Part shown: piece by piece, positions 32,087 through 41,606 of the stretch
Position numbering within the stretch: position 1 is the stretch's first letter
How the letters are laid out: the number at the start of each line of letters is the position of its first letter
From: Kiritimatiellia bacterium
Lineage (GTDB): Bacteria > Verrucomicrobiota > Kiritimatiellia > WLWN01
NCBI GenBank assembly: GCA_012103575.1
Contig: WLWN01000001.1
Span: forward strand, 2,360,538-2,424,537
Length of the DNA: 64,000 bases
Direction: 5' to 3'
The notes under the pieces: model-generated
The model's database searches: none
Seen by the model: only the letters and a program-made list of their open reading frames with translations
Told to the model about the DNA's origin: nothing
Translations under genes and position numbers: made by a program

Positions 32087-33028
32087 TTATGAAGGAGATC
32101 TTTGTCCTATATGAACCGTGTTCCGTTTCTTTGCTAATTCCATCTGAAGCTGCCGACTTTCCATGCGGGAACGCTTATCTTCTGTCAACGAGTCAAAGCA
32201 GTGAGGACAAGAGACGCCCAGCTGATGTTTCGACGAAACCATATGTTCTGAGTCAACAGGATGTCGGCACGGATGGCATAGTTCATAAGACCCTTTTTCG
32301 AGTCTATGATCAACAGAAACGCGGTTATCAAAGACAAAACATTCCCCTTCCCAACAGCTCTTTTCTTCTGGAACTTTTTCGAGGTATTTAAGAATGCCCC
32401 CCTGGAGCTGAAATACATGTTCGAATCCTTCTTTGCGCAAAAAAGCCGATGCTTTTTCATACCGTATACCACCGGTACAAAACATCGCAATTTTTTTGTG
32501 TTTCTGGGGTTCAAGTTGTTGGTGAACATAGCCAGGCCATTCTCGAAACGACCGGGTGGTGGGTGATTTGGCATTTTCGAATGTGCCAATGTCTATCTCG
32601 TATTCATTTCGAACATCCAAAAAGAAAACATCTGGATCTTTAATCAGGTCGTTCCATTCTTCTGGTTTTACGTACATACCTCCTTTGTTTTGCGGGTTAA
32701 TACCGGAGACACCCATGGTCACGATCTCTTTTTTTAAACGCACTTTCATACGGTTGAAAGGCATAAAATCAACATATGATTTCTTATACTCGAGGTCCGT
32801 CAGGAAGAACTCACGGCACAGATAGTCATGCATAGCGTCAATGCCTTTCTCCGTACCTGCAACAGTTCCATTAAAGCCTTCCTTTGACAAAAGAATGGTG
32901 CCTTTCATCGTGTGCTCCACGCAAAAGGACTGCAAAGAATCCTTTTTTGCTCGAACATCTAAAAGGGGCATAAATTTATAAAATGTAGATACAAGAGTTT
33001 GATTCATACGAGTCTCGATACGCTGCAT
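32087..33028 (-). CDS. trhO: tRNA uridine(34) hydroxylase, rhodanese-type
   Basis: A 313-residue protein of the TrhO/YceA family, which forms 5-hydroxyuridine at the wobble position of some tRNAs. The N-terminal part has TMKGTILLSKEGFNGTVAG. The rhodanese domain has FFLDVRNEYEIDIGTFENA and the active-site loop MFCTGGIRYEKASAFL with the catalytic Cys. The C-terminal Cys-rich segment (GECFVFDNRVSVDH, CHPCRHPV, CPHC) is typical of the longer family members. The start may be Met8. The gene is intact. Confidence 0.92.
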   Translation of the reverse strand: MQRIETRMNQTLVSTFYKFMPLLDVRAKKDSLQSFCVEHTMKGTILLSKEGFNGTVAGTEKGIDAMHDYLCREFFLTDLEYKKSYVDFMPFNRMKVRLKKEIVTMGVSGINPQNKGGMYVKPEEWNDLIKDPDVFFLDVRNEYEIDIGTFENAKSPTTRSFREWPGYVHQQLEPQKHKKIAMFCTGGIRYEKASAFLRKEGFEHVFQLQGGILKYLEKVPEEKSCWEGECFVFDNRVSVDHRLEKGSYELCHPCRHPVDSEHMVSSKHQLGVSCPHCFDSLTEDKRSRMESRQLQMELAKKRNTVHIGQRSPS

Positions 33029-33167
33029 TTCTTTCTATACGGATATTTACGAGAGCTATTTATCACTATACAATATGATCTCAAAAAAAAACTATACTAG
33101 ATATTGGATTCTAAACCCAGGCGGATCAACCTGAATCGAAATTTTCAGTCCGAAATAGGAACATCGA

Positions 33168-33524
33168 ATGTTAGCAAACATTTTTTTAGCAGGAATAGGT
33201 GGATTTATAGGGTCAACGTTTCGCTACGTACTCAGCGCCTGTATACAAAACATGTCTAGCCCGTCATCACTGCCCTATGGGACATTAGGCGTGAATATAT
33301 CAGGTTGCCTGGTTATCGGATTTTTGGGCGGATACATTGAACACCGAGATTTTTTGAGTCCCGAGATACGAACCTTTCTCCTGGTCGGCGTTTTAGGCGG
33401 TTTCACAACCTTTTCAACATTTGGTTATGGGCAACTGGTTATAGCCTTTTCCAATGTCATGTTACAGATACTGCTTGGACTCGGCGCTGTGTGGGTTGGC
33501 TATATGTTGTCAGATTTGCCGTGA
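33168..33524 (+). CDS. crcB: Fluoride ion channel CrcB/FluC
   Basis: A 118-residue protein with four membrane helices, a dual-topology fluoride exporter. Conserved features: GGFIGSTFRYVLS, PYGTLGVNISGCLVIGFLGG (channel Asn) and GVLGGFTTFSTFGYG (the Phe/Thr fluoride path). The length is normal. No fluoride riboswitch is seen upstream. The GTG start of the next gene overlaps its stop (GTGA). Confidence 0.93.
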   Translation: MLANIFLAGIGGFIGSTFRYVLSACIQNMSSPSSLPYGTLGVNISGCLVIGFLGGYIEHRDFLSPEIRTFLLVGVLGGFTTFSTFGYGQLVIAFSNVMLQILLGLGAVWVGYMLSDLP

Positions 33525-34157
33525 ATACCTATAAAAAATGTCTGTGGTTTGCTGGAATTTTAATCGTCCTTCTGCTCTCATTGTTTTTTGGCATTGAAGC
33601 GCTAGATCTACCTTTTCTATCCAGCGCTTCAACATGGATTCCCGAACGAAATTTTATATCCGGAATCATTGTCAATTGTCTTATTAACGATCGACGTTTT
33701 TTTACCCATTCCCTCCAGCCTTGTTATGGCAAGAAACGGTGCCATTTTTGGTGTAGTGTCGGGTTCGTTACTTTCTTTGACCGGCAATATGTTGGGCGGT
33801 CTAGTCGAGTATATGGTCGGGAGATATTGCCAGCCTCTACTGAACAAAGTAATCCATGAAAAAGAGCAACTACAGGCACAGCGTTTTATGAAGCGCTGGG
33901 GCATGTTCTCTGTTGTGATCTCGAGACCGATTCCACTATTAGCGGAAACGGTTGTGATATGTGCTGGAGTGACTCAACTTAATATTAAAAATTTTTTGGC
34001 AAGTTTATTTGTGGGCTCGATATCCATTTGTTTTGTTTACGCCATAACAGGAGCCTATGCCACGACATTAAAAGCCGGGCTTATAAGTTTCGTTGTTGTG
34101 ATACTTCTTTCTCTAGTCTTTTGGTATATCCGCCCCAAAAATATTCTTAATGGGTAA
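33521..34157 (+). pseudogene. VTT-domain (DedA-like) membrane protein, one frameshift
   Basis: The start is GTG at 33521 overlapping the crcB stop. The first frame gives a membrane helix (CLWFAGILIVLLLSLFFGIE). After a shift near 33660 the second frame reads VLLTIDVFLPIPSSLVMARN then GAIFGVVSG, which is the VTT/SNARE-associated motif. RFMKRWGMFSVVISRPIPLL follows, then two more helices. Repaired length is about 211 residues. A single base lost or gained in ATTTTATATCC explains the break, so a sequencing error is possible here. Confidence 0.65.
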
Positions 34158-34205
34158 ACATTGCAATTTATGAAACCGTTCATTAGTCTCGCACCAAACT
34201 TTGCG

Positions 34206-34282
34206 GGGCCTGTAGCTCAGTTGGTCAGAGCGACGGACTCATAATCCGTTGGTCGCAGGTTCGAGTCCTGCCGGGCCCACCA
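34206..34282 (+). tRNA. tRNA with CAT anticodon, probably tRNA-Ile2 (lysidine type)
   Basis: A 77-nt cloverleaf. The acceptor stem GGGCCTG pairs with CGGGCCC, the D arm starts TAGCTCAG, the anticodon arm is GGACTCATAATCC with anticodon CAT, the T arm is GGTTCGAGTCC, and CCA is encoded. The GACTCATAATC plus TTGGTCGC context resembles tRNA-Ile2, which needs TilS to convert C34 to lysidine, more than initiator or elongator tRNA-Met. That choice is inference. Confidence 0.9.
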
Positions 34283-34453
34283 ACCTTAACCCTATGCCAA
34301 TTATGCTATTACAACTACTTTGGCATCCAGATAGCTCCTCTCGGGTTTACCCTTGCCTTCAGCTAATAGTTATCGTTTAATTTATTGGATCGGTGATTCT
34401 CCTATAAGGGCCCACCCTCTCAGTTTACGAACATGCGGAGCGTACACAGAGCC

Positions 34454-34487
34454 TTTGAGGCGACTTTCTAAAGGCTAACGCCTCAAA
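34454..34487 (+). terminator. Hairpin between the tRNA and the NDH-2 remnant
   Basis: TTTGAGGCG at 34454-34462 pairs with CGCCTCAAA at 34479-34487, a 9-bp stem with a 16-nt loop. There is no long T tail on the plus strand, so it is a weak terminator candidate only. Confidence 0.3.
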
Positions 34488-34532
34488 ACACCTGTCCTGT
34501 TTACAAATCAGTAATAGGTCTATAATTTGGAT

Positions 34533-35415
34533 ATGAAAAAAATTGTAATAATTGGCGGAGGCTTTGCAGGATTAAATGCTGCAAAATTTTTTGGAAATGC
34601 TGAAGGAATTAGAGTAACCCTCATAGACGGAAGAAACTATCATTTATTTCAACCCTTGCTTTACCAGGTCGCAATGGCGGCTCTTAGTCCTGCGGAAATT
34701 GCTTCACCCATCAGAAGTATTTTGTCTCATTATTCAAATATAGAGGTCAAACAAGGCTATGTTCGAGAAATTGATAAAGCAAAAAATATTATTACAACAG
34801 AAATGCATGAATACACGTTTGACTATCTAATTTTAGCTTGTGGAGCCCAACATTCATATTTCGGAAACAAAAAATGGGAGCAACATGCTCCCGGGTTAAA
34901 AACGATTGAACAAGCAACAGAAATTCGGAGGCGTGTTCTATCATCATTTGAAAAAGCCGAGATTGAAAAAGATAGAAATAAACAAAAAAAGTATTTAACC
35001 TTTGTTATTGTGGGTGGAGGACCAACCGGCGTTGAATTAGCAGGCGCAATTGGCGAAATGAGCAGATTTACTTTAGCAAAGGACTTCAGGGAAATTGATC
35101 CAAAACTCACTAGAATCATTTTAGTTGAAAGGGGTCCGAGAACTTTATGTTCATTATGAGAGATTTAGAGAAACTCGGAGTTCAGGTATGGACTTCAAGT
35201 AGTGTAACTCATGTTGACCAAACCGGTGTCGAAATAGGTCATGAAAAAATTGAAGCCAACACCGTTTTGTGGGCGGCGGGAGTTAGAGCGTCTACTTTAG
35301 GGAAAAAACTAGTAACAGACATCGACGCCCTTGGAAGAGTCATGGTTGAACCTGACTTAAGTATAACAGGGTCTCCCCATATTTTTGTCGCTGGTGACCA
35401 ATCCAACTTTTCACA
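34533..35415 (+). pseudogene. Type II NADH dehydrogenase (NDH-2) remnant
   Basis: The ATG at 34533 starts KKIVIIGGGFAGLNAAKFF (FAD-binding loop). NYHLFQPLLYQVAMAALSP and the NADH loop FVIVGGGPTGVELAGAIGE follow. Near 35145 the frame shifts and some residues are missing (GPRTL joins MRDLEKLGVQVW). The last recognisable part is SPHIFVAGDQSNFSH near 35410, where the second FAD motif occurs. The C-terminal membrane-binding quarter is absent because the frame runs straight into a glycosyltransferase tail. This would have been a non-pumping quinone reductase. Confidence 0.85.
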
Positions 35416-35743
35416 TCAAAACCCTTACATACATGCTGGTTTGGCTCAAGTGCTGTTCGACGGCAATCAAAGATACGATGTGCGGTTTTCGTGTTTACCC
35501 TGTGGAAAAGACCATAAAGGTCCTTCAAAAATATCGGATTGGACAACGGATGGATTTTGATACAGATATCGCCGTACGATTGTTTTGGGAGGGCATACGA
35601 CCTATTAATCTTAAGACGAATGTGATCTATCACCCGCATGGTGTTTCCCACTTCAGAATGATTCGAGATAACCTTTGGATAACCTGGGTGCACACCCGAT
35701 TATTGGCCGGAATGGTGGCTCGAATGCCAAAACTCCTGTATAT
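35416..35743 (+). pseudogene. GT2 glycosyltransferase, C-terminal end only
   Basis: The frame is different from that of the preceding NDH-2 piece. It reads YMLVWLKCCSTAIKDTMCGF, RMDFDTDIAVRLFWEGI and GVSHFRMIRDNLWITWVHTR, then LLAGMVARMPKLL. This is the C-terminal half of the GT2 proteins that sit next to lipid A-type acyltransferases. The N-terminal GT-A nucleotide-binding part is missing. The MITE M3 at 35744 cut it just before its last codons: joining the duplicated TATAT gives LYMRNE and a stop overlapping the next start. Confidence 0.75.
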
Positions 35744-35906
35744 CCTGGATCCGTCAGTTAAACGTGGGATTTCTGTGCGAATGCTTTGGAGGCAAAAGGT
35801 TGCAAAAAAACGCAGGCGCACCCGCTGGGTGCGTCGAGGCTTTTTTGTAATTCCTTTTGGCCCAAATGGTTCGTGCAGAAAATCGCGTTTAACTGACAGA
35901 TCCAGG
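35744..35906 (+). repeat. MITE copy M3 (163 bp) with 5-bp target duplication
   Basis: It has the same ends as M2 but the opposite orientation of the asymmetric arms. TATAT is duplicated at 35739-35743 and 35907-35911. The centre GCACCCGCTGGGTGC between runs of A and T is the inverse complement of the M2 centre. One terminal arm carries ACAGATCC where the others have ACGGATCC. Confidence 0.92.
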
Positions 35907-35916
35907 TATATGAGAA

Positions 35917-36140
35917 ATGAATAAAAGAGGTTCTAAAAACCATTGGTCTGAACAAGAAGAACGCGGTTCGTATTGGGCACTGCGGTGTATGCTCCTGCTC
36001 TATCGGTTCGGCGGGAAATAGTTGTGCCGAACACTGGTATACCCCATCACGATCTACTCTTTTTTGACAAGCAAAAAAGAGCGTGCCGCTTCCCGGAAAT
36101 ACCTCCACCGATGCTACGCGTTCTCTTCAGATAAATCCAC
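35917..36140 (+). pseudogene. Lipid A-type acyltransferase (LPLAT) N-terminal stump
   Basis: The ATG at 35917 starts MNKRGSKNHWSEQEERGSYW. YWALRCMLLLYRFGGK resembles the N-terminus of HtrB/LpxL-like acyltransferases. A stop follows FGGK, and a neighbouring frame continues with TLVYPITIYSFLTSKKERA then ASRKYLHRCYA, which is the next part of the family. Similarity fades after about 36110, and the catalytic HxxxxD region is missing before the convergent alaS end. With the GT2 tail it marks a lost glycolipid or aryl-polyene-type gene pair. Confidence 0.6.
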
Positions 36141-36208
36141 CTTTAGCAGACCTCCAGGAACGATTCACGGTAAGCGTCCAACCGGCGACCCCATAGACAG
36201 GGTGACTG

Positions 36209-38851
36209 TCAGATCAAGTCGCGAGGACTACATCTGATGATTTCAGGAACTTGTTGAATGGCCTCAGGAACTTTACCTGGATTCTTGCCACCTGCCTGTG
36301 CTTTATGAGGCTGGCCGCCCCCACCCCCCTCCGCAATTTTAGCGACTTTCCCAATTAAGTTCCCGGCATGAAAACCTGTTTTGACTAAATCATCTGTTAC
36401 GGTGGCTACAAAATGGGCTTTACTGTTTGTTCCGCTTCCTAACACAACGATCCCCGACAAAATTTTTTGACGTAAGGCGTCCATGATCTTTCTTAATCCA
36501 TCCATAGACTGACCCTGGACAACTCCGGACACTACACAAATCCCGTTTACATCTTGCTGCGTATCAAACAGTTTTTGAACATCTTCCTGTGCTGATTCCG
36601 TAGATTTTTGTTTAAGCGCTTTTTCTAATCTTTTGTTTTGATCAACCAAGCTGTCAATTCGCTGCACTAATTCATCGGGACGCACACTAAAACGCTGAGT
36701 GATTTGTTGGAGTATATTGTTTTGTTCTTGGTTCCATTGGTAAGCAGCTAACCCACACACCGCTTCAATGCGGCGAACACCCGATGCCACTGAACTTTCG
36801 GAAATAATTTGAAAGGACCCTAATTCGCCCGTCTGCTGAACATGAGTCCCGCCACATAATTCTCGGCTATAACCGCCAATATCAACGACACGCACTACAT
36901 CTCCATATTTCTCGTTAAAGATAGCTGTAATCCCTGACCCCGACACGTCTTTAAAAAGCATTTCAGAGGTGGAGACGATATTGTCCTGCATGACCCAGTT
37001 GTTAACACGCTCCTCAATCATTCTGATTTTGTCTTCTGGAATAGGCTCATAATGGGTAAAATCAAAACGCAGCCGATCCGGGGTGACCAGGGAACCTGCC
37101 TGCTTTATCGTATGGTTTATCAACTCACGCAAAGCAGCATTTAAGAGATGGGTCGCCGTATGATGACGCGCCAGGTTTATTCTTCGATCGCCATCTACAC
37201 ATGCTGAGATGGTATCTCTTTTATTCAGGTCACCTTGCACAACACGACCAATATGCAAAACAATCCCTTGAACCAGACGTTGTGTATCCCACACTTCAAA
37301 TTCTCCCTGCGAACCGTGTAGTATTCCTTTATCTCCTAACTGCCCTCCTGATTCTGAATAGAAAGGCGTATCCTGGAGAATCATAGAGGCTTCTTGGTTT
37401 TCAGAAATTTTGTCGAATTCTTTTCCTGCCACTAACATGGAGACTATTTTTGTTTCTGCCTGAAGCGATTGATAGCCCATGAAATTAGACTGTACCCCTT
37501 GCTTGATCAGATCGGATATACGCTCTGCGTCTTGTTTTATCATCTCTTTTTTCCGTGCACCACGTGCACGTTCTTTTTGTTTCTCCATGCGTGTGTTAAA
37601 TTGTGTTTCATCAACGTGCATTTCCTTTTCAGCCGCCATAAGGACTGTTAAGTCGAGAGGAAACCCGTAGGTATCATATAAGGTAAAAGCTCGGTCACCC
37701 GGAAAAACCTTTGCTTTATGCTCCTTTAAATTTTGAATGACTTCATCAAATAAATGTATGCCTCGGTCTAACGTACTTGCAAAACTTTCTTCTTCTGCTT
37801 TTAGGGTTCTTATGATGGTTTCTCGCTGCTGGGTTAGTTCAGGGAAAAGGTCGGACATGCTCTTCTCTAAAAGGGGGAAAAGATCGGACATAAAAGATTT
37901 GTTCAGCCCTATTTTACGACCATAACGAACGCTACGACGCAGCAACCGCCTTAACACATAGCCTCGCCCTTCATTTGACGGGAGGACGCCATCGGCTATG
38001 GCAAAAGATAAAGCACGTATATGATCCACTATCACTCTCATGGCAATGGCGGATTCACCTTGATATTCAAGATCGGTCATTTCTTTTAGAACGTCTATAA
38101 GAGGCATGAATAGATCGGTGTCGTAGTTAGACTTTCTCCCCTGTAATACCGCAACGATCCGTTCAAAACCCATTCCTGTATCGACATGCTTGTCCTTGAG
38201 GTCTTCAAGCGTTCCATCACTTCTACGATTGTGTTGAATAAATACTAGGTTCCATAATTCAATAACTTCGGGATGTCCGGCATTCACCAGTTTCCCTCCA
38301 CTCCCATCTAGTGTAAGATCAACATGAACTTCGGAACACGGACCACAAGGCCCAGTATCTCCCATTTCCCAAAAATTATCTTTATTACCAAAACGAAGCA
38401 CATGATCGGGTTCGACATCAGTTACTTCCTTCCAAAGCGTTTCTGCTTCATCATCTGAATAGTAGACCGTAGCCCATAGGCGATTTTTTGGAAGTCCCCA
38501 AACATCTGTTAACAATTCCCATGCCCAGGCAATGGCTTCGCGTTTGTAGTAGTCACCAAAGGACCAATTACCGAGCATCTCAAAAAAGGTATGGTGGTAC
38601 GTATCAACACCGACTTCTTCTAAATCGTTATGTTTTCCGCTAACCCGTATACATTTCTGGGTGTTGGCGACTCGTTTAGAGGTGCTTTTGCGAGCGCCCA
38701 GAAAGATATCTTTAAAGGGATTCATACCCGCGTTAGTAAAAAGCAAGGTAGGATCTGTTGGCAGGACGACAGGCGCACTAGGAACAATTTCGTGACCTTT
38801 GTCTTTAAAAAAATCGAGAAATGATTGGCGGATTTGGGATGAAGAACGCAT
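36209..38851 (-). CDS. alaS: Alanyl-tRNA synthetase
   Basis: An 880-residue enzyme that charges tRNA-Ala. The class II catalytic domain has TLLFTNAGMNPFKDIFLG, GNWSFGDYYK and NEGRGYVLRRLLRR. The editing domain has the zinc-type HHTATHLLNAALRE and ELCGGTHVQQTGELGSF. The C-Ala domain ends with the Gly-rich KIAEGGGGGQPHKAQAGGK. The length is normal and the gene intact. The last 15 residues differ from usual ends and may have been altered where the gene meets the LPLAT stump. recA lies 53 bp upstream on the same strand, a common pairing. Confidence 0.97.
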   Translation of the reverse strand: MRSSSQIRQSFLDFFKDKGHEIVPSAPVVLPTDPTLLFTNAGMNPFKDIFLGARKSTSKRVANTQKCIRVSGKHNDLEEVGVDTYHHTFFEMLGNWSFGDYYKREAIAWAWELLTDVWGLPKNRLWATVYYSDDEAETLWKEVTDVEPDHVLRFGNKDNFWEMGDTGPCGPCSEVHVDLTLDGSGGKLVNAGHPEVIELWNLVFIQHNRRSDGTLEDLKDKHVDTGMGFERIVAVLQGRKSNYDTDLFMPLIDVLKEMTDLEYQGESAIAMRVIVDHIRALSFAIADGVLPSNEGRGYVLRRLLRRSVRYGRKIGLNKSFMSDLFPLLEKSMSDLFPELTQQRETIIRTLKAEEESFASTLDRGIHLFDEVIQNLKEHKAKVFPGDRAFTLYDTYGFPLDLTVLMAAEKEMHVDETQFNTRMEKQKERARGARKKEMIKQDAERISDLIKQGVQSNFMGYQSLQAETKIVSMLVAGKEFDKISENQEASMILQDTPFYSESGGQLGDKGILHGSQGEFEVWDTQRLVQGIVLHIGRVVQGDLNKRDTISACVDGDRRINLARHHTATHLLNAALRELINHTIKQAGSLVTPDRLRFDFTHYEPIPEDKIRMIEERVNNWVMQDNIVSTSEMLFKDVSGSGITAIFNEKYGDVVRVVDIGGYSRELCGGTHVQQTGELGSFQIISESSVASGVRRIEAVCGLAAYQWNQEQNNILQQITQRFSVRPDELVQRIDSLVDQNKRLEKALKQKSTESAQEDVQKLFDTQQDVNGICVVSGVVQGQSMDGLRKIMDALRQKILSGIVVLGSGTNSKAHFVATVTDDLVKTGFHAGNLIGKVAKIAEGGGGGQPHKAQAGGKNPGKVPEAIQQVPEIIRCSPRDLI

Positions 38852-38904
38852 TCAAGACTCTTGGTTAAGATCAAATAACCATTAACAAATAACGAATACC
38901 CCGC

Positions 38905-39933
38905 TCATGATTTCTCTTCTACTTTCTCCTTCACTTTACCAAGCAGTAACTTGGTTAGTTCAGAGTCCTTTTTCAGATTGTCGCGAGCGGCATCTCGTCC
39001 TTGGCCTAGCTGTTCTCCATCCATGGAGAGCCAGGACCCACGTTTTTCAATCAACCCGTATTGAATGGCCACATCAATGATCGAGCCTTCCCAGGATATT
39101 CCTTCCGCATAGAGGATATCAAATTCTGCCTCGGTAAAAGGTGGCGCTACTTTGTTTTTTACCACTTTGACTTTGGTTCGATTGCCAATCGCTCGGCCTG
39201 TTGAGTCTTTATGGGTGGCAATACGTCGAATATCCATGCGTACAGAAGAATAGAACTTTAAGGCACGTCCACCGGGTGTTGTTTCCGGGCTCCCAAACAT
39301 CACACCTATTTTTTCTCTGATCTGATTAGTAAACAAGCAAGAGGTTTTAGATTTATTGATGATGGAAGTCAATTTGCGAAGTGCTTGAGACATGAGTCGA
39401 GCCTGTAAACCGACATGAGAATCACCCATGGCCCCTTCAAGTTCTGCACGAGGCGCTAATGCGGCTACAGAATCTATCACGACAATATCCAACGCATTAC
39501 TCCTCACCAAAGAATCTGCGATATTCAATGCTTCTTCACCGGAGTCAGGTTGTGACACCAAAAGTTCGTCAAGATTCACGCCTATTTTTTTAGCATATTG
39601 AGGATCGAGCGCATGTTCTGCATCAATAAATGCTGCCATGCCCCCTGCCTTTTGGGCATTGGCAATAATATGAAGCATCAGCGTTGTTTTTCCAGACGAT
39701 TCAGGCCCGTAAATCTCGATGACTCTCCCTCGAGGAACCCCTCCAATGCCTAATGCCAGGTCTAAGGTTAACGCCCCAGTTGATATGGAAGGAATGCTTA
39801 CCTTGGTATCTTCATCGCCTAGACGCATAATTGCGCCATCCCCATATTCCTTCTGAATTTGGGCTAGGACTGCATTTAAATCGGATGAACCCTCTTTCTT
39901 TGATGCCCCTGCTTTCGTTGATTTAGCGGCCAT
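38905..39933 (-). CDS. recA: Recombinase A
   Basis: A 342-residue DNA strand-exchange protein and LexA co-protease. The Walker A motif is GPESSGKT at residues 76-83; the other ATPase motif is [11 protein letters not shown]. Loop L1 is [21 protein letters not shown] and loop L2 contains [19 protein letters not shown]. The C-terminus is acidic/lysine rich as usual. I see no clear LexA-type operator in the 254 bp upstream, which hold a decayed IS30 end instead. The gene is intact. Confidence 0.98.
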   Translation of the reverse strand: MAAKSTKAGASKKEGSSDLNAVLAQIQKEYGDGAIMRLGDEDTKVSIPSISTGALTLDLALGIGGVPRGRVIEIYGPESSGKTTLMLHIIANAQKAGGMAAFIDAEHALDPQYAKKIGVNLDELLVSQPDSGEEALNIADSLVRSNALDIVVIDSVAALAPRAELEGAMGDSHVGLQARLMSQALRKLTSIINKSKTSCLFTNQIREKIGVMFGSPETTPGGRALKFYSSVRMDIRRIATHKDSTGRAIGNRTKVKVVKNKVAPPFTEAEFDILYAEGISWEGSIIDVAIQYGLIEKRGSWLSMDGEQLGQGRDAARDNLKKDSELTKLLLGKVKEKVEEKS

Positions 39934-40093
39934 TGGTGTTTATTCCTAATTAGATCTGATACATGTTGAGTTGGGACCTATTCTTAGCGGACACTCATGA
40001 AGATGTCAATATTTCCAACATTGAATTCATAATTTTCAAATTAAGATGATAGGGGTAGGGACGTCGCTATAGATCACCTCTTCGAGCTGTTCC

Positions 40094-40143
40094 TCTAGCT
40101 CTTTCAGATTCATTTTTTGCGACATTTTATTTTACAATCCACC
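40094..40143 (+). repeat. Solo IS30 (type A) right end
   Basis: CATTTTTTGCGACATTTTAT followed by TTTACAATCCACC closely matches the right end of the IS30 type A element (CATTTTTTGCGGCATTTAAT then TTTACAATCCACC at about 13739-13770). The rest of the element is absent. It lies between recA and the patatin gene and is a scar of an old insertion. Confidence 0.6.
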
Positions 40144-40187
40144 TTTTCGTATGCCGGATGTTTAATACGATCAAGGTCCTCAAAACC

Positions 40188-41199
40188 TTATGAAGTTGAG
40201 GGCAGCTGATAATTATCGAGGTATTCTGTAGCAGCTCTTTTGCCGGATTTATATAGCGTATTATAATCTTCACTCCCAGCCTTCATACTGAAATTGAGTG
40301 GAGACAGACCACAGTCCCTTATTAATACGGTGCGAAGCTGGGATGTCTCTGAAGTTTGAAAGGCAAAAGCCTGCGTATTCATCATGGCTTTAATCAAGTT
40401 TTCTAAGAACCCAACCAGGTTCTTGATAGGGGCAGCTTGCTTTTTGTCTGCATCGGGCGAATACGTATGAAATCCCAAGGTTTCCCAGTTCGTAGCCCCG
40501 ATATACCATGGATTGTCTTTTGCGAACTTCGGATCGTCAAATACATCGATGGCATAGTCACGCATGACAGACCCATCTGCATAGTAATCCCCCTTACCCA
40601 GTTGATGACCGTCAAATTGCATGGACTCAAAAAACAAAGGTATCGACATCGACAAACGAACGGTATCAGCCACGGGAGCATCTGGTGTACGCAACATTAC
40701 TCGTTTGTGTGGATAGATTTGTGGCCACGACATGAAGATCGCGGAATCCTTGCTCTCGGAAATCTGCAAACGTACTCAGACCCTTCCGCGAAGAGGTTGA
40801 ATATTTGGCAACTGTCTCTTGGAGCCAGTCGTAGAAATAACTACTGCTATACCAGCCAAACTTTGTAAACAAGCGATGCGTAGCTGCAAGATCTCCTCCT
40901 ATCAAATTTTGCATTTCATTGGGAATAGACCATAAGGACGTTTTTTTATGCTCTTCGGTATCCAGCTTCTGGGGTATCTTTGAAAAATTAAGGGAATCAA
41001 TGTTTTCCTTGATTTCTGCTGCACTTAAATTCAAACTCACTAGGAAAGAAGTAATCGCGCCAGCGGAAGCCCCGGCAACTCGCTCAATCTGGTGTAAAAT
41101 TCCACGTTCCTCGATCACTTCCAGCGCCCCCAGATAGGTAATCAACATCATACCCCCACCCTCAAAAATGAGATTTTTTTGTATTGTATTTTCACTCAT
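40188..41199 (-). pseudogene. Patatin-like phospholipase, one frameshift
   Basis: The ATG at 41199 follows AAGGAG with good spacing. The oxyanion loop is IFEGGGMMLITYLGALEVI, the nucleophile elbow is GASAGAI (Ser of GxSxG), and the catalytic Asp is in YADGSVMRDYA. Between NLSTQTSNV and LRTPDAPVADTV the frame shifts near 40695. If repaired it is about 335 residues and would cleave acyl chains from lipids in the cytoplasm or as an effector. One single-base change would restore it, so an error in the read is possible. Confidence 0.75.
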
Positions 41200-41606
41200 T
41201 TTTTTTCTCCTTGTTTTTATTCTCGACACGTTACCTCATTTAATCATTAGAGATCATCTCTCAACTCAGGCGCCTGCAGCCGTACATAAACTTTACGTAC
41301 GGCTAATAACAATATTAACACAATCAAAATTTGACATGGCAAGAATAAAAGAGCCCATTCGATATGGGCAATCATTTTTTCCACATTAAACTTCAATACG
41401 CCACGGGAAACAGAATAAGTCATTTTAACCAAGGCAAAAAAACCCACAATCATACCTATATGCATAATCGTTTTGATGATCACGGATACACAATAAGAAA
41501 CTGTGCCAACCGTAGATAAAAAGGAGAATTTAGGGAGATCCCCTAAATCGTTAGCCATTTTCTGCACGTTATCAAGCGACTTTTCCATTTCATCGACTGT
41601 TATGAC

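Noticed and set aside
33085..33167. Possible fluoride riboswitch before crcB
   Set aside because: The gap lacks the crcB-motif core (GATGG...GTTC...CC and the TGATGACTCCT end); only a loosely similar GGCGGATCAACCTG is present.
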